64,000 bases of DNA, from contig SVFQ01000016.1 in the NCBI GenBank assembly GCA_015056765.1, positions 1 to 64,000 on the forward strand, in the 5' to 3' direction. Each line of letters starts with the position of its first letter. Positions within the stretch are counted from its first letter, which is position 1. This document shows positions 1-10,405 of this stretch, piece by piece. This DNA comes from Lachnospiraceae bacterium. Its GTDB lineage: Bacteria > Bacillota > Clostridia > Lachnospirales > Lachnospiraceae. The translations under genes and the position numbers were made by a program. The notes below the pieces were generated by a model, which was given only the letters and a program-made list of their open reading frames with translations, made no database searches and had not been told where the DNA came from.

Positions 1-79
1 AGGAACAGCTGAAACTATTGGCGGCATAGCGCCGTTTAGCACCTAAAGGTAATTTACACACAAAAAAGGACTTGACCAC

Positions 80-410
80 TTTTCCATTCTCACATGCACG
101 CTTTTCCAAACCCTTGCATGTGAAATCCAACTTTTCTATTCTCACATGCACGCTTTTTCAAACCCTGGCATGTGAAATCCAACTTTTCCATTCTCACATG
201 CACGCTTTTCCAAACCCCGACATGCGAAATCCATCTTTCCCATTCTCACATGCACGCTTTTCCAAAACCCGACATGCAAAATTCAACTTTTCCATTCTCA
301 CATGCACACTTTTCCAAACCCCTTGCATGTGAAATCCAACTTTCCCATTCTCACATGCTCGCTTCCCCAAGCCCCGACATGTGAAAGTCAACTTTCCCAT
401 TCTCACATGC
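80..410. repeat. Tandem array of a 52-bp repeat: six units plus a partial seventh
   Basis: Units start at 80, 132, 184, 236, 288, 341 and 393 (partial). Consensus ttttccattctcacatgcacgcttttccaaacccttgcatgtgaaatccaac. Confidence 0.95.
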
Positions 411-547
411 AAAGGCAGTCCCGTTTTGCACTGCAAGTACTCCATCTTCTACCAACCAACCTGATGTCCTCCCATCTTCCCACTATTGTAGTTTTCTATT
501 TCTTCCTATACAATAAACCTAACGTTTTTATAGTAGGAGGAAAACAT

Positions 548-1591
548 ATGACAAACGTGGAAAAGAAACGACTTATCTTGTTTATCGCCATTGCTTATGG
601 CGTTACGATCATCATGAGCATCTTCATGAAGATTGGGCTGAACAATGGACATGATTTATCAGCATTTATGAATGTCATGATGACTTACCCGGCTTGTGGT
701 GTCATCCTGGGGCTTCTATGTTTCGGCGACAAAGAAATGAAGCTTCCAAAAATTGGCTACCTCGTATTCCTAGTTACATCCGCTATCATGGTAGTCGTCG
801 CACTCCTGTCTGCATTCTTACCGGAGACCATGATAGAGTCGGGTGCCGGTTTGATTTCCAATTGGAACATGTACAGCCAGTATGTACTCCTGGCAGGATC
901 TGCCATCGCTTATATTCTTTTCTGGGTATGTGGAAAGGAAAAAAGAAAAAATGCCGGACTTAGTCGTAATCATGTACTTCTGAGTATTGCCTTCGTAGCA
1001 CTCTTTATCCTATTCTTTGTGCTACGAATCTACATCGGATATGGTGTTGTGAAACTTGGAGGTATCGACCCGGGATTTGACACATTAAATGCCACAGTTT
1101 TCAATTTAAACACCTGGATTACCTGCGGTATTCTCTTACTAAACTTCCCGCTGACCTTCATCGCTTTCCTGGGTGAAGAATACGGTTGGAGATACTACTT
1201 ACAGCCAATTATGCAGAAGAAATTCGGCCTTCGAGGCGGTGTTCTTTTACTTGGTGTTATATGGGCCATCTGGCACCTGGGCGCAGACTTCATGTTCTAC
1301 TCTACAGATAGCGGTCCTCAGATGTTTGTCGCACAGCTGATTACCTGTGTAGCTCTTGGTATCTTCTTTGGATATGTATTTATGAAGACCCAGAATATAT
1401 GGGCCATCGCCATCATGCACTACATTAACAATAATTTCATCGTCATATTCTCCGGCGGAGATGTAAATGTACTGCAGAACCAGACAGTAAGCTGGGGCGC
1501 GTTGATTGTTTCCCTGGTTCAAAACCTGATTTTCATGGCATTTATCCTAGCGCCAATTTACAACAAGAAAAAAGAAGTCGCAGAATCTTAG
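548..1591 (+). CDS. CPBP family intramembrane metalloprotease (Abi-like)
   Basis: Multi-TM protein with an EEYGWRYYL motif and downstream WAIWHLG and HYINN motifs. RBS aggaggaaaac precedes ATG at 548. The supplied ORF start (302) lies in the repeat array and is probably not the real start. Confidence 0.88.
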   Translation: MTNVEKKRLILFIAIAYGVTIIMSIFMKIGLNNGHDLSAFMNVMMTYPACGVILGLLCFGDKEMKLPKIGYLVFLVTSAIMVVVALLSAFLPETMIESGAGLISNWNMYSQYVLLAGSAIAYILFWVCGKEKRKNAGLSRNHVLLSIAFVALFILFFVLRIYIGYGVVKLGGIDPGFDTLNATVFNLNTWITCGILLLNFPLTFIAFLGEEYGWRYYLQPIMQKKFGLRGGVLLLGVIWAIWHLGADFMFYSTDSGPQMFVAQLITCVALGIFFGYVFMKTQNIWAIAIMHYINNNFIVIFSGGDVNVLQNQTVSWGALIVSLVQNLIFMAFILAPIYNKKKEVAES

Positions 1592-1630
1592 AAAATACAA
1601 AGAAGTTTCCGTTTCAAAAAAGGGATTGCC

Positions 1631-2359
1631 CTAAGGGCAATCCCTATTGATTTCGATTGGATACTCTTTGCTTTCCTCCAGTGCGTCATACTTCACTGTC
1701 AGTACATGGCTCGCTGAATCCACAGAATAGCTTTCTATCTGAACTACCACATATTCGTCTCCTTTTCCGGAGCCGGCAGTTTTCAGACAAAGCGGCCGCT
1801 TTTGAAACTCTTCCAGAATCCTAGGCAGCGCCTCTTCGATTATCCGGTATGCTTCTTCTTTAGATGATACATATCCATATGGAATGAGGTAGTCATCTGT
1901 GGCCCAACGCAAACCGTTTTCTACGTCCATCGCCTGTTTTCCATCTACAGTTTCCTGCTTCTGTCCAACCACATCATCTGCCCACTTCACAGCATCCCCT
2001 GCAAATACCTCTGCGGAATAATTTGCTTTGTGATGAGCATCCATTACCTTACCAGTAGCTGCCACCAGCAAAATCACGATTACAGGAAGGAAAGGCAATA
2101 GTTTAAACCCTACATGCATACTGGCCAAGACAGCATTTGTCTTCAGCCATTTGCACCAAAACCCCAACATAATCACATACGCGGCCATTAGGATAATCCA
2201 GGCAATTTTATAGATTCCTGCAAATACTATAGCGCCGCCCAAGGCATCCAATCCGCCTTTTGGTCCTAGTGCCTTGCCCAAACGTGGCATCGCCAGGCAC
2301 GTAAAAGCCGGAAGTACAATACAGACTCCCATGTAAATTAATAATTGTGACTTATTCAT
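1631..2359 (-). CDS. Hypothetical membrane protein
   Basis: 242-aa ORF with several N-terminal TM segments and a soluble C-terminus; no family recognised. Confidence 0.65.
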   Translation of the reverse strand: MNKSQLLIYMGVCIVLPAFTCLAMPRLGKALGPKGGLDALGGAIVFAGIYKIAWIILMAAYVIMLGFWCKWLKTNAVLASMHVGFKLLPFLPVIVILLVAATGKVMDAHHKANYSAEVFAGDAVKWADDVVGQKQETVDGKQAMDVENGLRWATDDYLIPYGYVSSKEEAYRIIEEALPRILEEFQKRPLCLKTAGSGKGDEYVVVQIESYSVDSASHVLTVKYDALEESKEYPIEINRDCP

Positions 2360-2639
2360 ATCTGTACCCCCTAAACCTAGTCATATTCTTAGTTTATCAT
2401 GATTTTCTCATCATCCAAAGAACTCTTTCAAAACGTAGAAAAAAATGTTAGGAGGGATGGATATGAGCCTAGAGCATAAGCCACTCTGCCCAAACGGAAT
2501 AGAAAAAGCTAGGAGTAGCCCCTCCTAGCTTTTTTGTTGTGTTGTAAAAATCGTGATTTCATTTCTTTTTACAAACTTATTATACCAAATAACTGCGATT
2601 AGTCAAACCCAGTTATTCTCCTCTCTTTTTCCCATACAC

Positions 2640-2757
2640 TGGCGCGGAGATGTAAATGTACTGCAGAACCAGACAGTAAGCTGGGCGCGTTGCTTGTTTC
2701 CCTGGTTCAAAAACGGGATTGCCCTTAGGACAATCCCGTTTCTTTATACTTATACTT
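2640..2757 (+). pseudogene. Remnant of the 3' end of the CPBP gene plus its terminator
   Basis: cggagatgtaaatgtactgcagaaccagacagtaagctggg...tgtttccctggttcaaaa repeats ~1455-1525 almost exactly. It is followed by a gggattgccc...gcaatccc hairpin like that at 1620-1646. Confidence 0.8.
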
Positions 2758-4471
2758 GAAAGAAACTAATGGTTTCTGTCATGTTTTCTGCAAGATTCTG
2801 CAAATTATTCGCAGAGTCCGTAATGAGTGTGAAAGTAGCATTCAATTCTTCCATAGAAGCATTGGTTTCCTCTGCAGAAGCAGCGTTTTCCTCAGAAATA
2901 GCCGACAGATCTGCAATAATACCAACCAACTGATCTTTTGCTTCTGTAAGTTGCTGCATATGTGCTTTAATACTGTTTGCTCCATCTGACACATTAGCGG
3001 AGTTTTCCTCCATGATGGTCATATTCGCCTTTGTATTTTCCATCTGTACTTCCTGCTGAGAAAAGCTTTCATTCAGACGATTCATTACTTCCACAGATGC
3101 AGATGCGTCCTTTAACAGTTGATCTACAATATTCTTAATTTCGTCAGCACTCTCCCTGCTTTGTAAAGCCAGCTGACCGATTTCTGTAGCAACCACAGCA
3201 AAGCCTTTTCCTGCTTCACCTGCTCTGGCAGCCTCAATGCTGGCATTCAGCGAAAGTAGATTTGTCTGCGATGCAATAGATGTAATTGCATCCGAAAACT
3301 TAGAGATTTCTTTTGCGGACTCGTTAGTAGAATCTATGGTTCTACCGATATCCTGTACAGAGCTTTGTACTTCTTTGCTTTGACTAATGAGCTTATCCAT
3401 GGCTGCCATAGCATTTTCACAGGCAGTGCTCATTTCGTTTGCAACGCTGTTTAAATGTTCTACATTTCCGGAAACAAGTTCTATATCTTCTCCGATGTCT
3501 TGGGTATTACCTGCAGCACTTTCCACGCTTTCAGCCTGTCCCACAGCGCCCTTTGATATATCATCTACCGCCGATGTCACCTGGGAAGAAGCGTCACTGG
3601 CTTGATCAGCAGAATTGCTTAACTCCGTACCGGCATTTTTCAATTCCAATGCCATACTACGTGTACTGTCGATTACTTCTCGTAATTTCGTGCTTAATTG
3701 AATAGCGCCCTCTGCCAAAAGTCCGATTTCATCATTTCGCTTTACAAGAGACTCATCGATATTCAACGTGAGTTGTCCCTGTGCAAGCTTATCCATCTCG
3801 TCTGCAATAGACTTCATTTTCTTGGATGTCTTATTTGCTACAAGGTATCCCACAACAGAAAGTACCGCAGTCAAAACCGTAGCAAGAAGTGCCATAAATA
3901 CTACAATACTACTGATTCTTCTGGAAATATCTGTAGCTTTCCTCCCGGCATAAGCCATAGCTACAGGGGTGCCGTCATCCTGGCACAAAGGTACGTAATA
4001 GGTATAATACTTTTCGGTTGCGCCGCCTGGCACTGTGTTCGGAATAAACAAACTCTGTTTGTTGCCAACGACGTTTTGGTACACTTCATCTGATACCTCA
4101 AATCCCGTCAGTTTCTTACCATTTTCAGTCATGGTAGTAATGACACGTTCCTTGCCATATAAAATAGAATATTCGATACCGGTTTCTTTCTTCAGATTAT
4201 CCACCAGTTCCTCATACTCTTGCATGACATTTTGTTCGCCTTTGTATAAGACACCATCCTGATAACTCCAGTCACCGTCCCAAACAGAAGACATTTCGCT
4301 GGCTAAGTGGGTTCCGGCAACGGTCAACTCTTCTTTCACCATGCTATGGTAAGTACTGGTCAACTCTACCGCGCAAATCACAGTTAAAACGATTGCTAAG
4401 CCCACCATGGCAGACAATGCCGCAAAGATTAATTTTTGGACTAGTTTTCCATTGTGCTCATGTTGTTCCAT
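2750..4471 (-). CDS. Methyl-accepting chemotaxis protein
   Basis: N-terminal TM, periplasmic sensor, second TM, HAMP and MCP signalling domain ([31 protein letters not shown]). RBS aggaggaattga before ATG at 4471. Confidence 0.95.
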   Translation of the reverse strand: MEQHEHNGKLVQKLIFAALSAMVGLAIVLTVICAVELTSTYHSMVKEELTVAGTHLASEMSSVWDGDWSYQDGVLYKGEQNVMQEYEELVDNLKKETGIEYSILYGKERVITTMTENGKKLTGFEVSDEVYQNVVGNKQSLFIPNTVPGGATEKYYTYYVPLCQDDGTPVAMAYAGRKATDISRRISSIVVFMALLATVLTAVLSVVGYLVANKTSKKMKSIADEMDKLAQGQLTLNIDESLVKRNDEIGLLAEGAIQLSTKLREVIDSTRSMALELKNAGTELSNSADQASDASSQVTSAVDDISKGAVGQAESVESAAGNTQDIGEDIELVSGNVEHLNSVANEMSTACENAMAAMDKLISQSKEVQSSVQDIGRTIDSTNESAKEISKFSDAITSIASQTNLLSLNASIEAARAGEAGKGFAVVATEIGQLALQSRESADEIKNIVDQLLKDASASVEVMNRLNESFSQQEVQMENTKANMTIMEENSANVSDGANSIKAHMQQLTEAKDQLVGIIADLSAISEENAASAEETNASMEELNATFTLITDSANNLQNLAENMTETISFFQV

Positions 4472-4621
4472 ATTCAATTCCTCCTAATACACAATTTCAC
4501 ACAAAAGAAATTCTATCACTTGATTTTGAAACTTCAATTCCTATTGTTAATTTTTGTGGAATTTCATAGTTAAATTAGCTAAATTTACAGGATATTTTGT
4601 GTATTATTAAACTTGTATGCA

Positions 4622-4662
4622 CAAAAAAAACAGCCATTTCCAAGCGAAATAGCTGTTTCATA
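4622..4662 (-). terminator. Intrinsic terminator near the NSS transporter 3' end
   Basis: Hairpin gaaacagctatttcgcttggaaatggctgttttttttg on the minus strand. Confidence 0.75.
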
Positions 4663-4669
4663 ATATCCT

Positions 4670-6061
4670 CTATACAATTCCCAAAGCTTTCAGGAAAAGT
4701 ACCACCAACATAATCGGTGCGACGTATTTGATCATCACATTGTAAACACCTTTTCTGGCGAATTTTTCACCATTCTTTGTGATTTCATCTTCCACATATT
4801 TCGGTTTCAAAATCCAACCCACCAGGATACAAGTACCGACTGCCACAATTGGCATCAGCAGGTTATTACTTACGTAATCCATGATGTCCAGAATCTGTGC
4901 AACAGCACCATTTGGAAGTTTAATCTCAAAGTAGAACTTGTTGTAACCAAGGCAAACAACAATACCCAGTACAAGGGCAATCAAACCTTCTGCCAAAGTT
5001 GCCTGCTTCCTTTCCATATGGAACTTATCGATAAAGCTGGATACGATAGCTTCCAAAATGGAAACCGCACTTGTAGTCGCTGCGAAAAGCACCATGGCAA
5101 AGAAAAGGCAGCCTATCAAGTTACCTATCGGGCCCATTGCTTCAAATACCTTTGGCAGAGAAACAAACATCAGGCCAGGGCCGGAGGACTGCATGCCCTC
5201 TTTTCCCATAAAGGCATACACTGCAGGGATAATCATAACACCTGCAAGGAATGCAATAGCAGTATCAAAAATCTCAATCTGGCCAACTGACTTTGGCAGA
5301 TTGGACTCATCTTTCATATAAGAACCGTACGCAATCATGATACCCATGGCTACACTCAAACTGTAGAACAGCTGTCCCATGGCATCCATGGTGGTGGTAT
5401 AGATAGATTGGAAATTCAAACTCTCTGCGGAAGGAATAAAGAGAATCTTCAAGCCTTCCATACCGGTTCTCACTACGCCACTATCATCTGTATGACTGAT
5501 AGTCAGTGAAAAAGCGGAAATGATGATAATCAAAAATACCAGCAGTGGCATGACGATACGAGAAAACTTCTCGATACCTTTATCTACACCGCCCAAAACG
5601 ACTACCATCGTTAAGAATAAGAACACAATCATCATACCGATTGGTGTAGAGGTATCCGTAATGAAATCTGTGAAATAACCCTCTGTAGCAGTCTGCACAC
5701 CGGAACCGGTAAGGAATGCCAAGAAGTATTTCACTACCCAACCACCAATGACACAATAATACGGCATAATCATCATTGGAATAATACAAGCGATAACGCC
5801 AAGTCCCTTCCACTTCGGGCGAAGCTTACCATATGCAGTCAGTGGGCTCTGCTTTGTGTTACGTCCGATGGCTACCTCTGTGAGGAGAAGGGTAAAGCCA
5901 AAAGTCACGGCGAGAATCAAATAGATGACAAGGAATAATCCGCCTCCATCTCTCGCTGCCAAATAAGGGAATCTCCAAATATTCCCCAGTCCTACAGCTG
6001 ATCCTGCTGCTGCCAGGACAAAACCAATAGATCCTGTAAATGAATTCCTGTTTTTCCTCAT
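4670..6061 (-). CDS. Sodium-dependent transporter of the NSS/SNF family
   Basis: Begins SIGFVLAAAGSAVGLGNIWRFPYLAARDGGG, the typical NSS motif; 11-12 TM pattern. Confidence 0.95.
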   Translation of the reverse strand: MRKNRNSFTGSIGFVLAAAGSAVGLGNIWRFPYLAARDGGGLFLVIYLILAVTFGFTLLLTEVAIGRNTKQSPLTAYGKLRPKWKGLGVIACIIPMMIMPYYCVIGGWVVKYFLAFLTGSGVQTATEGYFTDFITDTSTPIGMMIVFLFLTMVVVLGGVDKGIEKFSRIVMPLLVFLIIIISAFSLTISHTDDSGVVRTGMEGLKILFIPSAESLNFQSIYTTTMDAMGQLFYSLSVAMGIMIAYGSYMKDESNLPKSVGQIEIFDTAIAFLAGVMIIPAVYAFMGKEGMQSSGPGLMFVSLPKVFEAMGPIGNLIGCLFFAMVLFAATTSAVSILEAIVSSFIDKFHMERKQATLAEGLIALVLGIVVCLGYNKFYFEIKLPNGAVAQILDIMDYVSNNLLMPIVAVGTCILVGWILKPKYVEDEITKNGEKFARKGVYNVMIKYVAPIMLVVLFLKALGIV

Positions 6062-6068
6062 AAAAATC

Positions 6069-7106
6069 CTATTTTACCTTTCTGCTGTGTTCCACCAGAA
6101 AGAGTTCCACGCCCATCTGCATGTCCATGAGGCCAGTCTTCATCTGTACTTCCAAATCAGCAGAATCTCGAAGGGTCTTCTTTAGATACTCCAATGGGAA
6201 TGCCTTACACTGCCGCATATAGATATCTGCCTGATAGGGTGACTTAAAGCCCATCCCCTTCATCACATCATTGCGGTCTGCATGTCCCCGAAGCAGAATC
6301 GTCTTCACTTGCAGCATCAGGTCAAACTGTCTATTGATCATAGCCAGAATATATAAAGGTGCTTCCCCTAATTCCAGCATGTCATAGTAGTAATCCAGCG
6401 CTGCTTTCTGATTTCCTGCTGCGATAGCATCTGTTAATTTGAAAATCTGACTGGTCACCTTCATGACGCAGATTTCTTCTACATCTTCCTTGGTGATCAC
6501 ATCTTTATTCATGGTAAAGTTTAGAAGTTTTTCCATCTCCTTAGAAAGAGTCTGCATCTCATCTCCCACCTGGTCGATGATAAACTGTGCTGTTTCTAAT
6601 GAGATTTGCTTGCCTTCCCTCTTGCACTGTACCCCTATCCACTGCTTGATATCCTGCTGGCTCAGTGGTGTAAACTCCAGACACTTGCCTACTTTTCCCA
6701 CTGTTTTGTAGGCTTTGCTCCTTTTGTCTACTGCACTCTCCACAAATACCATCACGGTAGATTCCGGTACTCTCTCCAAATACTCCGCAAGGGCATCTCC
6801 ACCGGATTTAAATAACCCTGTATTCTCTGCCAAAATCACTCTCCTCGTAGCGAAAAATGGCATCGTTTCGGCGATATCGATAATCTCCGGCAGGCGGAAC
6901 TCCTTGTCCGCCACTTTGGTAAGGTTCATGGCATCCGCGCCATCCATCAACGCATCCACCAGCTTCTTTTTATACTGATCCAGCAGATAGACCTCGTCAC
7001 CAAAAAGTAAATACACATTGGCGTACGTGCCGGTCTCAATATTCTGTTTGATCACATTCATAGAAGCTCTGGATTTATCCGCTGCTTCTTTTGCTATGCC
7101 AGCCAT
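6069..7106 (-). CDS. holA: DNA polymerase III subunit delta
   Basis: NVYLLFGDEVYLLDQYKKKL N-terminus and delta-type organisation; lies next to comEC. Confidence 0.93.
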   Translation of the reverse strand: MAGIAKEAADKSRASMNVIKQNIETGTYANVYLLFGDEVYLLDQYKKKLVDALMDGADAMNLTKVADKEFRLPEIIDIAETMPFFATRRVILAENTGLFKSGGDALAEYLERVPESTVMVFVESAVDKRSKAYKTVGKVGKCLEFTPLSQQDIKQWIGVQCKREGKQISLETAQFIIDQVGDEMQTLSKEMEKLLNFTMNKDVITKEDVEEICVMKVTSQIFKLTDAIAAGNQKAALDYYYDMLELGEAPLYILAMINRQFDLMLQVKTILLRGHADRNDVMKGMGFKSPYQADIYMRQCKAFPLEYLKKTLRDSADLEVQMKTGLMDMQMGVELFLVEHSRKVK

Positions 7107-7136
7107 ACGTGCCTTGCCTTTCTTCTGTTTACCATG

Positions 7137-9467
7137 TTAATTAGTATAACACGAAGTGCGTCCGCTATCACCTATTCCATACCATTCTTTTACAAAAATC
7201 GCCCCTTTTTCGTCGGTTCTTTGGTAAGCAATCCCGGCTTTCTTTAGGCGAAGCAGCAGTTCCTCGTGGGGATGCCCATACCGGTTCTTCCTACCACAGG
7301 ATATCAGGGCCACATCCGGCTTCCACCTGTATAACAGCTCCTCCGGCGTGGAGTACTTGCTGCCATGATGTGACACCTTTAGCACCCGATAAGGTCCTTT
7401 TCTATGTCTATGCCACAGGTCCTTTTTCCCGCTTTTCCTGTCCATGCATCCATATAAGCGCTCTATGGCCGCCTGTTCTGCAGCCCCTACCGTATCTCCT
7501 GTCAGTAGGATTTCCAGTTTCCTTGTTTGCAGTAAAAAGACTTCCGACACTTCATTGGCCTCCTCCGTCATCAGTCCCTTCTCCGGTCCTAAGCACAGAA
7601 TAGATATGCCTTTTTCCTGTAGGATCTGTCCAGCCGAGACGTAGCGCACCGATACTCCCGCCTCATGGGCTTTTTGTAGCACTTCCGCCCAAGGGCTGTC
7701 TGCCGGCATAAGCGCACCGGAATGGCTTCCCTTCTCCTGATTATTCCCCACATCCGATAGAATCAAACAATCGATTTCCACTTCCCCCGTCTTTGACAAT
7801 TCCAGAAGCTCCAGCGCGCCGGAGATATGATCCTCATCCGGATGGGATAAAAAAATCCCCTCCAAGGACACATCCCCCATATACTGCAGTGCAGGCAATA
7901 TCACTTTTTCCCCAACCTTGCTTTTGGAAGAGGAGCCGCCGTCGATCAGATATGTATGTCCAGCCGGTGTCCGAAGAAGCATACCATCCCCTTGTCCCAC
8001 ATCCAGCATGGTAAAGTCGGTGATTCCCAGCGGCCGAATCAGTAAAATGCTCAGCATAGCAAGAATCACCATAGGAATGGCATTTCTAGGAAGTCTGCGA
8101 AAGAAGAATGCCAGCAAAAGAAATGCCAAATAAAAAAGTAGCAGTTGCCAGAACTCCCCCCGGCCCACCACCATTTTACCCAGAATCGGCCTTCTATGAG
8201 CCCCCAGCCGGCTAAGAAAATCAAAAGCCAGCAGAAGCCATTTGTCCGGCAAGCCAAGGATTTTTCCGAGACTCCAAGGACTGGCAAGTCCCAGGTAATA
8301 GGCTAATACCCCGATTTCCAGTGCCCCCACCAAAAGTACCAACATGCCATCCAGCACCACCAGGGTCATGAGCGGTACCACCAGCAGGTTAAGCAGCATG
8401 GAAAAAGGATTCCATGCATATTGGAACCATATCAGGATAGGCAATTGAAAAAGGAAAAGTACTGCCGCCGGTACCAGGGTCTTAGAAACCTTGTGACCAG
8501 GAAAGCTTTCCCGTATAGCGGGATAGAATAATCCAAGCGCCAGTACCGCACCATAGGATAACAGAAAGCCGCTATGTTTTACCAAAAGCGGATTCTCAAA
8601 CAGCATCCAGATTAGAATCAGCGCCATGGCAGATAATAGGTCATAGCTGCGCCTGAGTACATCCCCCAGAAGCCGTAATAAGAACATCACCAGGGCTCTT
8701 TTCGTAGAAACTCCCATTCCGGTTAGCTCCCCATAAAACAGCATCAGACCCGCGCATACCAGGCCAGCCAGCCATGCAGGAACCCTTATTTTTCGCAACA
8801 GCCCATAAAAAGCCATGCCGATAATGGAAATGTGTAAACCGGAAATAGCCAGCACATGAATGATGCCACTATCACGGTACTGTTTCTTTGTATCTGCAGA
8901 TAGGCTTGTCTTGTCCCCCAAAAGCATTGCTTTTAGAATGCCTGCCGTCTCTGCATCAAAAGAAGACGCTAAGATTTGTTCCAGTTCTTTTCTTTTTTCG
9001 TATGCTTTTTGTTTCAACTGAGAATATTGCCCGGAACGGGCTTTGATTCTGGCATCTACCAAGGTATATGCCAGATGATTTATTTGATTTACTTCCCGTA
9101 AGTCAAATTCTCCGGGATTGGTTGCGGATGGAAAGTACTTCACTTTCCCTTGTACTTGTATCTTCTCACCGATGTAAGGCTCCGGCTGAAGCGGTAGCTT
9201 GCACACTACGTTTTCCAAGCAAACCTCCAGATAAGGGGTTCCAAACCCTTCTTTTGGCTGCATGGACTGTACCCGGCCTTCTACCAGGACCGTTTCTCCT
9301 TCAGCGGGCAGTGACATGAAAAAGTCCTTCCAGAATGCCTTGGCCCCCAATGCGGGCCTTGCAGACCCCTGCATGCCGTACACAATCAACATCATCGGCA
9401 AGAGACAAAAGAGCGCCAGCAGACACAAAGGCCTGCTGGTGAACTCTGCAAATCTCTTTCTACTCAT
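7137..9467 (-). CDS. comEC: DNA internalization-related competence protein ComEC/Rec2
   Basis: DUF4131-like N-terminus, competence domain (IHVLAISGLHISIIG), and C-terminal metallo-beta-lactamase domain (DVGQGDGMLLRTPAGHTYLIDGG, LSHPDEDHISGA). Confidence 0.95.
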   Translation of the reverse strand: MSRKRFAEFTSRPLCLLALFCLLPMMLIVYGMQGSARPALGAKAFWKDFFMSLPAEGETVLVEGRVQSMQPKEGFGTPYLEVCLENVVCKLPLQPEPYIGEKIQVQGKVKYFPSATNPGEFDLREVNQINHLAYTLVDARIKARSGQYSQLKQKAYEKRKELEQILASSFDAETAGILKAMLLGDKTSLSADTKKQYRDSGIIHVLAISGLHISIIGMAFYGLLRKIRVPAWLAGLVCAGLMLFYGELTGMGVSTKRALVMFLLRLLGDVLRRSYDLLSAMALILIWMLFENPLLVKHSGFLLSYGAVLALGLFYPAIRESFPGHKVSKTLVPAAVLFLFQLPILIWFQYAWNPFSMLLNLLVVPLMTLVVLDGMLVLLVGALEIGVLAYYLGLASPWSLGKILGLPDKWLLLAFDFLSRLGAHRRPILGKMVVGRGEFWQLLLFYLAFLLLAFFFRRLPRNAIPMVILAMLSILLIRPLGITDFTMLDVGQGDGMLLRTPAGHTYLIDGGSSSKSKVGEKVILPALQYMGDVSLEGIFLSHPDEDHISGALELLELSKTGEVEIDCLILSDVGNNQEKGSHSGALMPADSPWAEVLQKAHEAGVSVRYVSAGQILQEKGISILCLGPEKGLMTEEANEVSEVFLLQTRKLEILLTGDTVGAAEQAAIERLYGCMDRKSGKKDLWHRHRKGPYRVLKVSHHGSKYSTPEELLYRWKPDVALISCGRKNRYGHPHEELLLRLKKAGIAYQRTDEKGAIFVKEWYGIGDSGRTSCYTN

Positions 9468-10405
9468 GAAGTAACGATATCTAAGTTCCTTTCTAGTAAG
9501 GTATTAAAATCTACCACATCTTTATAGGTAATAGAGCTATCTCCGTCGATGGAGAACTGCACTTTATTGATATTTGGTAATTCAGAAAGTGAGTTTACGA
9601 TGGAATACAGTGGCAAATCTGTTCTGGTGATATTTCCCGGTGATGTCAGGAAGTCCTGACTTAAATTTACATAACAGGTACCATCCTTTACGGTAACACC
9701 CAGAACTTTGGTGGCCGGGTTTACGGTAGGCTGGCTTTCCTCATTGTTTGGTCCGTTCACAATTTCTTCCACCACCAGTTTTTCCAGAGCAATGTTACTG
9801 TTGTAGACCACTTCCCGCTCAATTTCAATCAGGCCGTCCCCGGTTTCATTGGCAAAATACAAATGCAACTTTACTTTTTCATAGTTACTGATTTCAAGAC
9901 CGTCGTTATCCACAAAAGTCTCCGCCGTCATAATACCCACCGGACTGCCATCTACATTTTCCAGTGGTCTGCCGCTGATGGTAAAAGAAACCATATTGAT
10001 TCCGTCTATCTGGGACATGGTACGCACAATGGCGGCTCTCACCAAAACTTCCGGCAAGGGATCCTGTCTGCCGTACTTTTCTCCAAAGTCCAGGGTCAAC
10101 TGATCCCCTTGGATATTGAAATAGTTCGGCACCAGATTTCGATCCAAAGGGATATACATCCCCTCTCTCGCTGATGGAGCCTTCTGCATGGCCTGAATCA
10201 GCTCCTTCACCATGGCGGAAGCATCCGTCTTATCGCCTTTGGCATTATAGGCGATAGAACCAACTCTGGTCTGCTCTTTATTTACAAAAAAGACTTGAAA
10301 ATCCGCTTGTGGCTCTTCTGCCACTTCTTGCTTGCCACACCCTGTCAGCAAGGTCCCAAGCACCAACAAAAGCGCCAGCAGGATTTTTCCTGTTTTACAT
10401 TTCAT
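9464..10405 (-). CDS. GerMN-domain lipoprotein
   Basis: Lipobox LLTGCGK after a hydrophobic stretch; two GerMN-like repeats. Start set at MKCKTGK (10405), not the upstream ORF start. Confidence 0.85.
   Translation of the reverse strand: MKCKTGKILLALLLVLGTLLTGCGKQEVAEEPQADFQVFFVNKEQTRVGSIAYNAKGDKTDASAMVKELIQAMQKAPSAREGMYIPLDRNLVPNYFNIQGDQLTLDFGEKYGRQDPLPEVLVRAAIVRTMSQIDGINMVSFTISGRPLENVDGSPVGIMTAETFVDNDGLEISNYEKVKLHLYFANETGDGLIEIEREVVYNSNIALEKLVVEEIVNGPNNEESQPTVNPATKVLGVTVKDGTCYVNLSQDFLTSPGNITRTDLPLYSIVNSLSELPNINKVQFSIDGDSSITYKDVVDFNTLLERNLDIVTS

Noticed and set aside
80-410. CRISPR array
   Set aside because: The whole 52-bp period is conserved, with no variable spacers and no cas genes nearby.
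302-547. N-terminal extension of the CPBP ORF into the repeat array
   Set aside because: A good RBS and ATG occur at 548, and the extension is translated repeat sequence.
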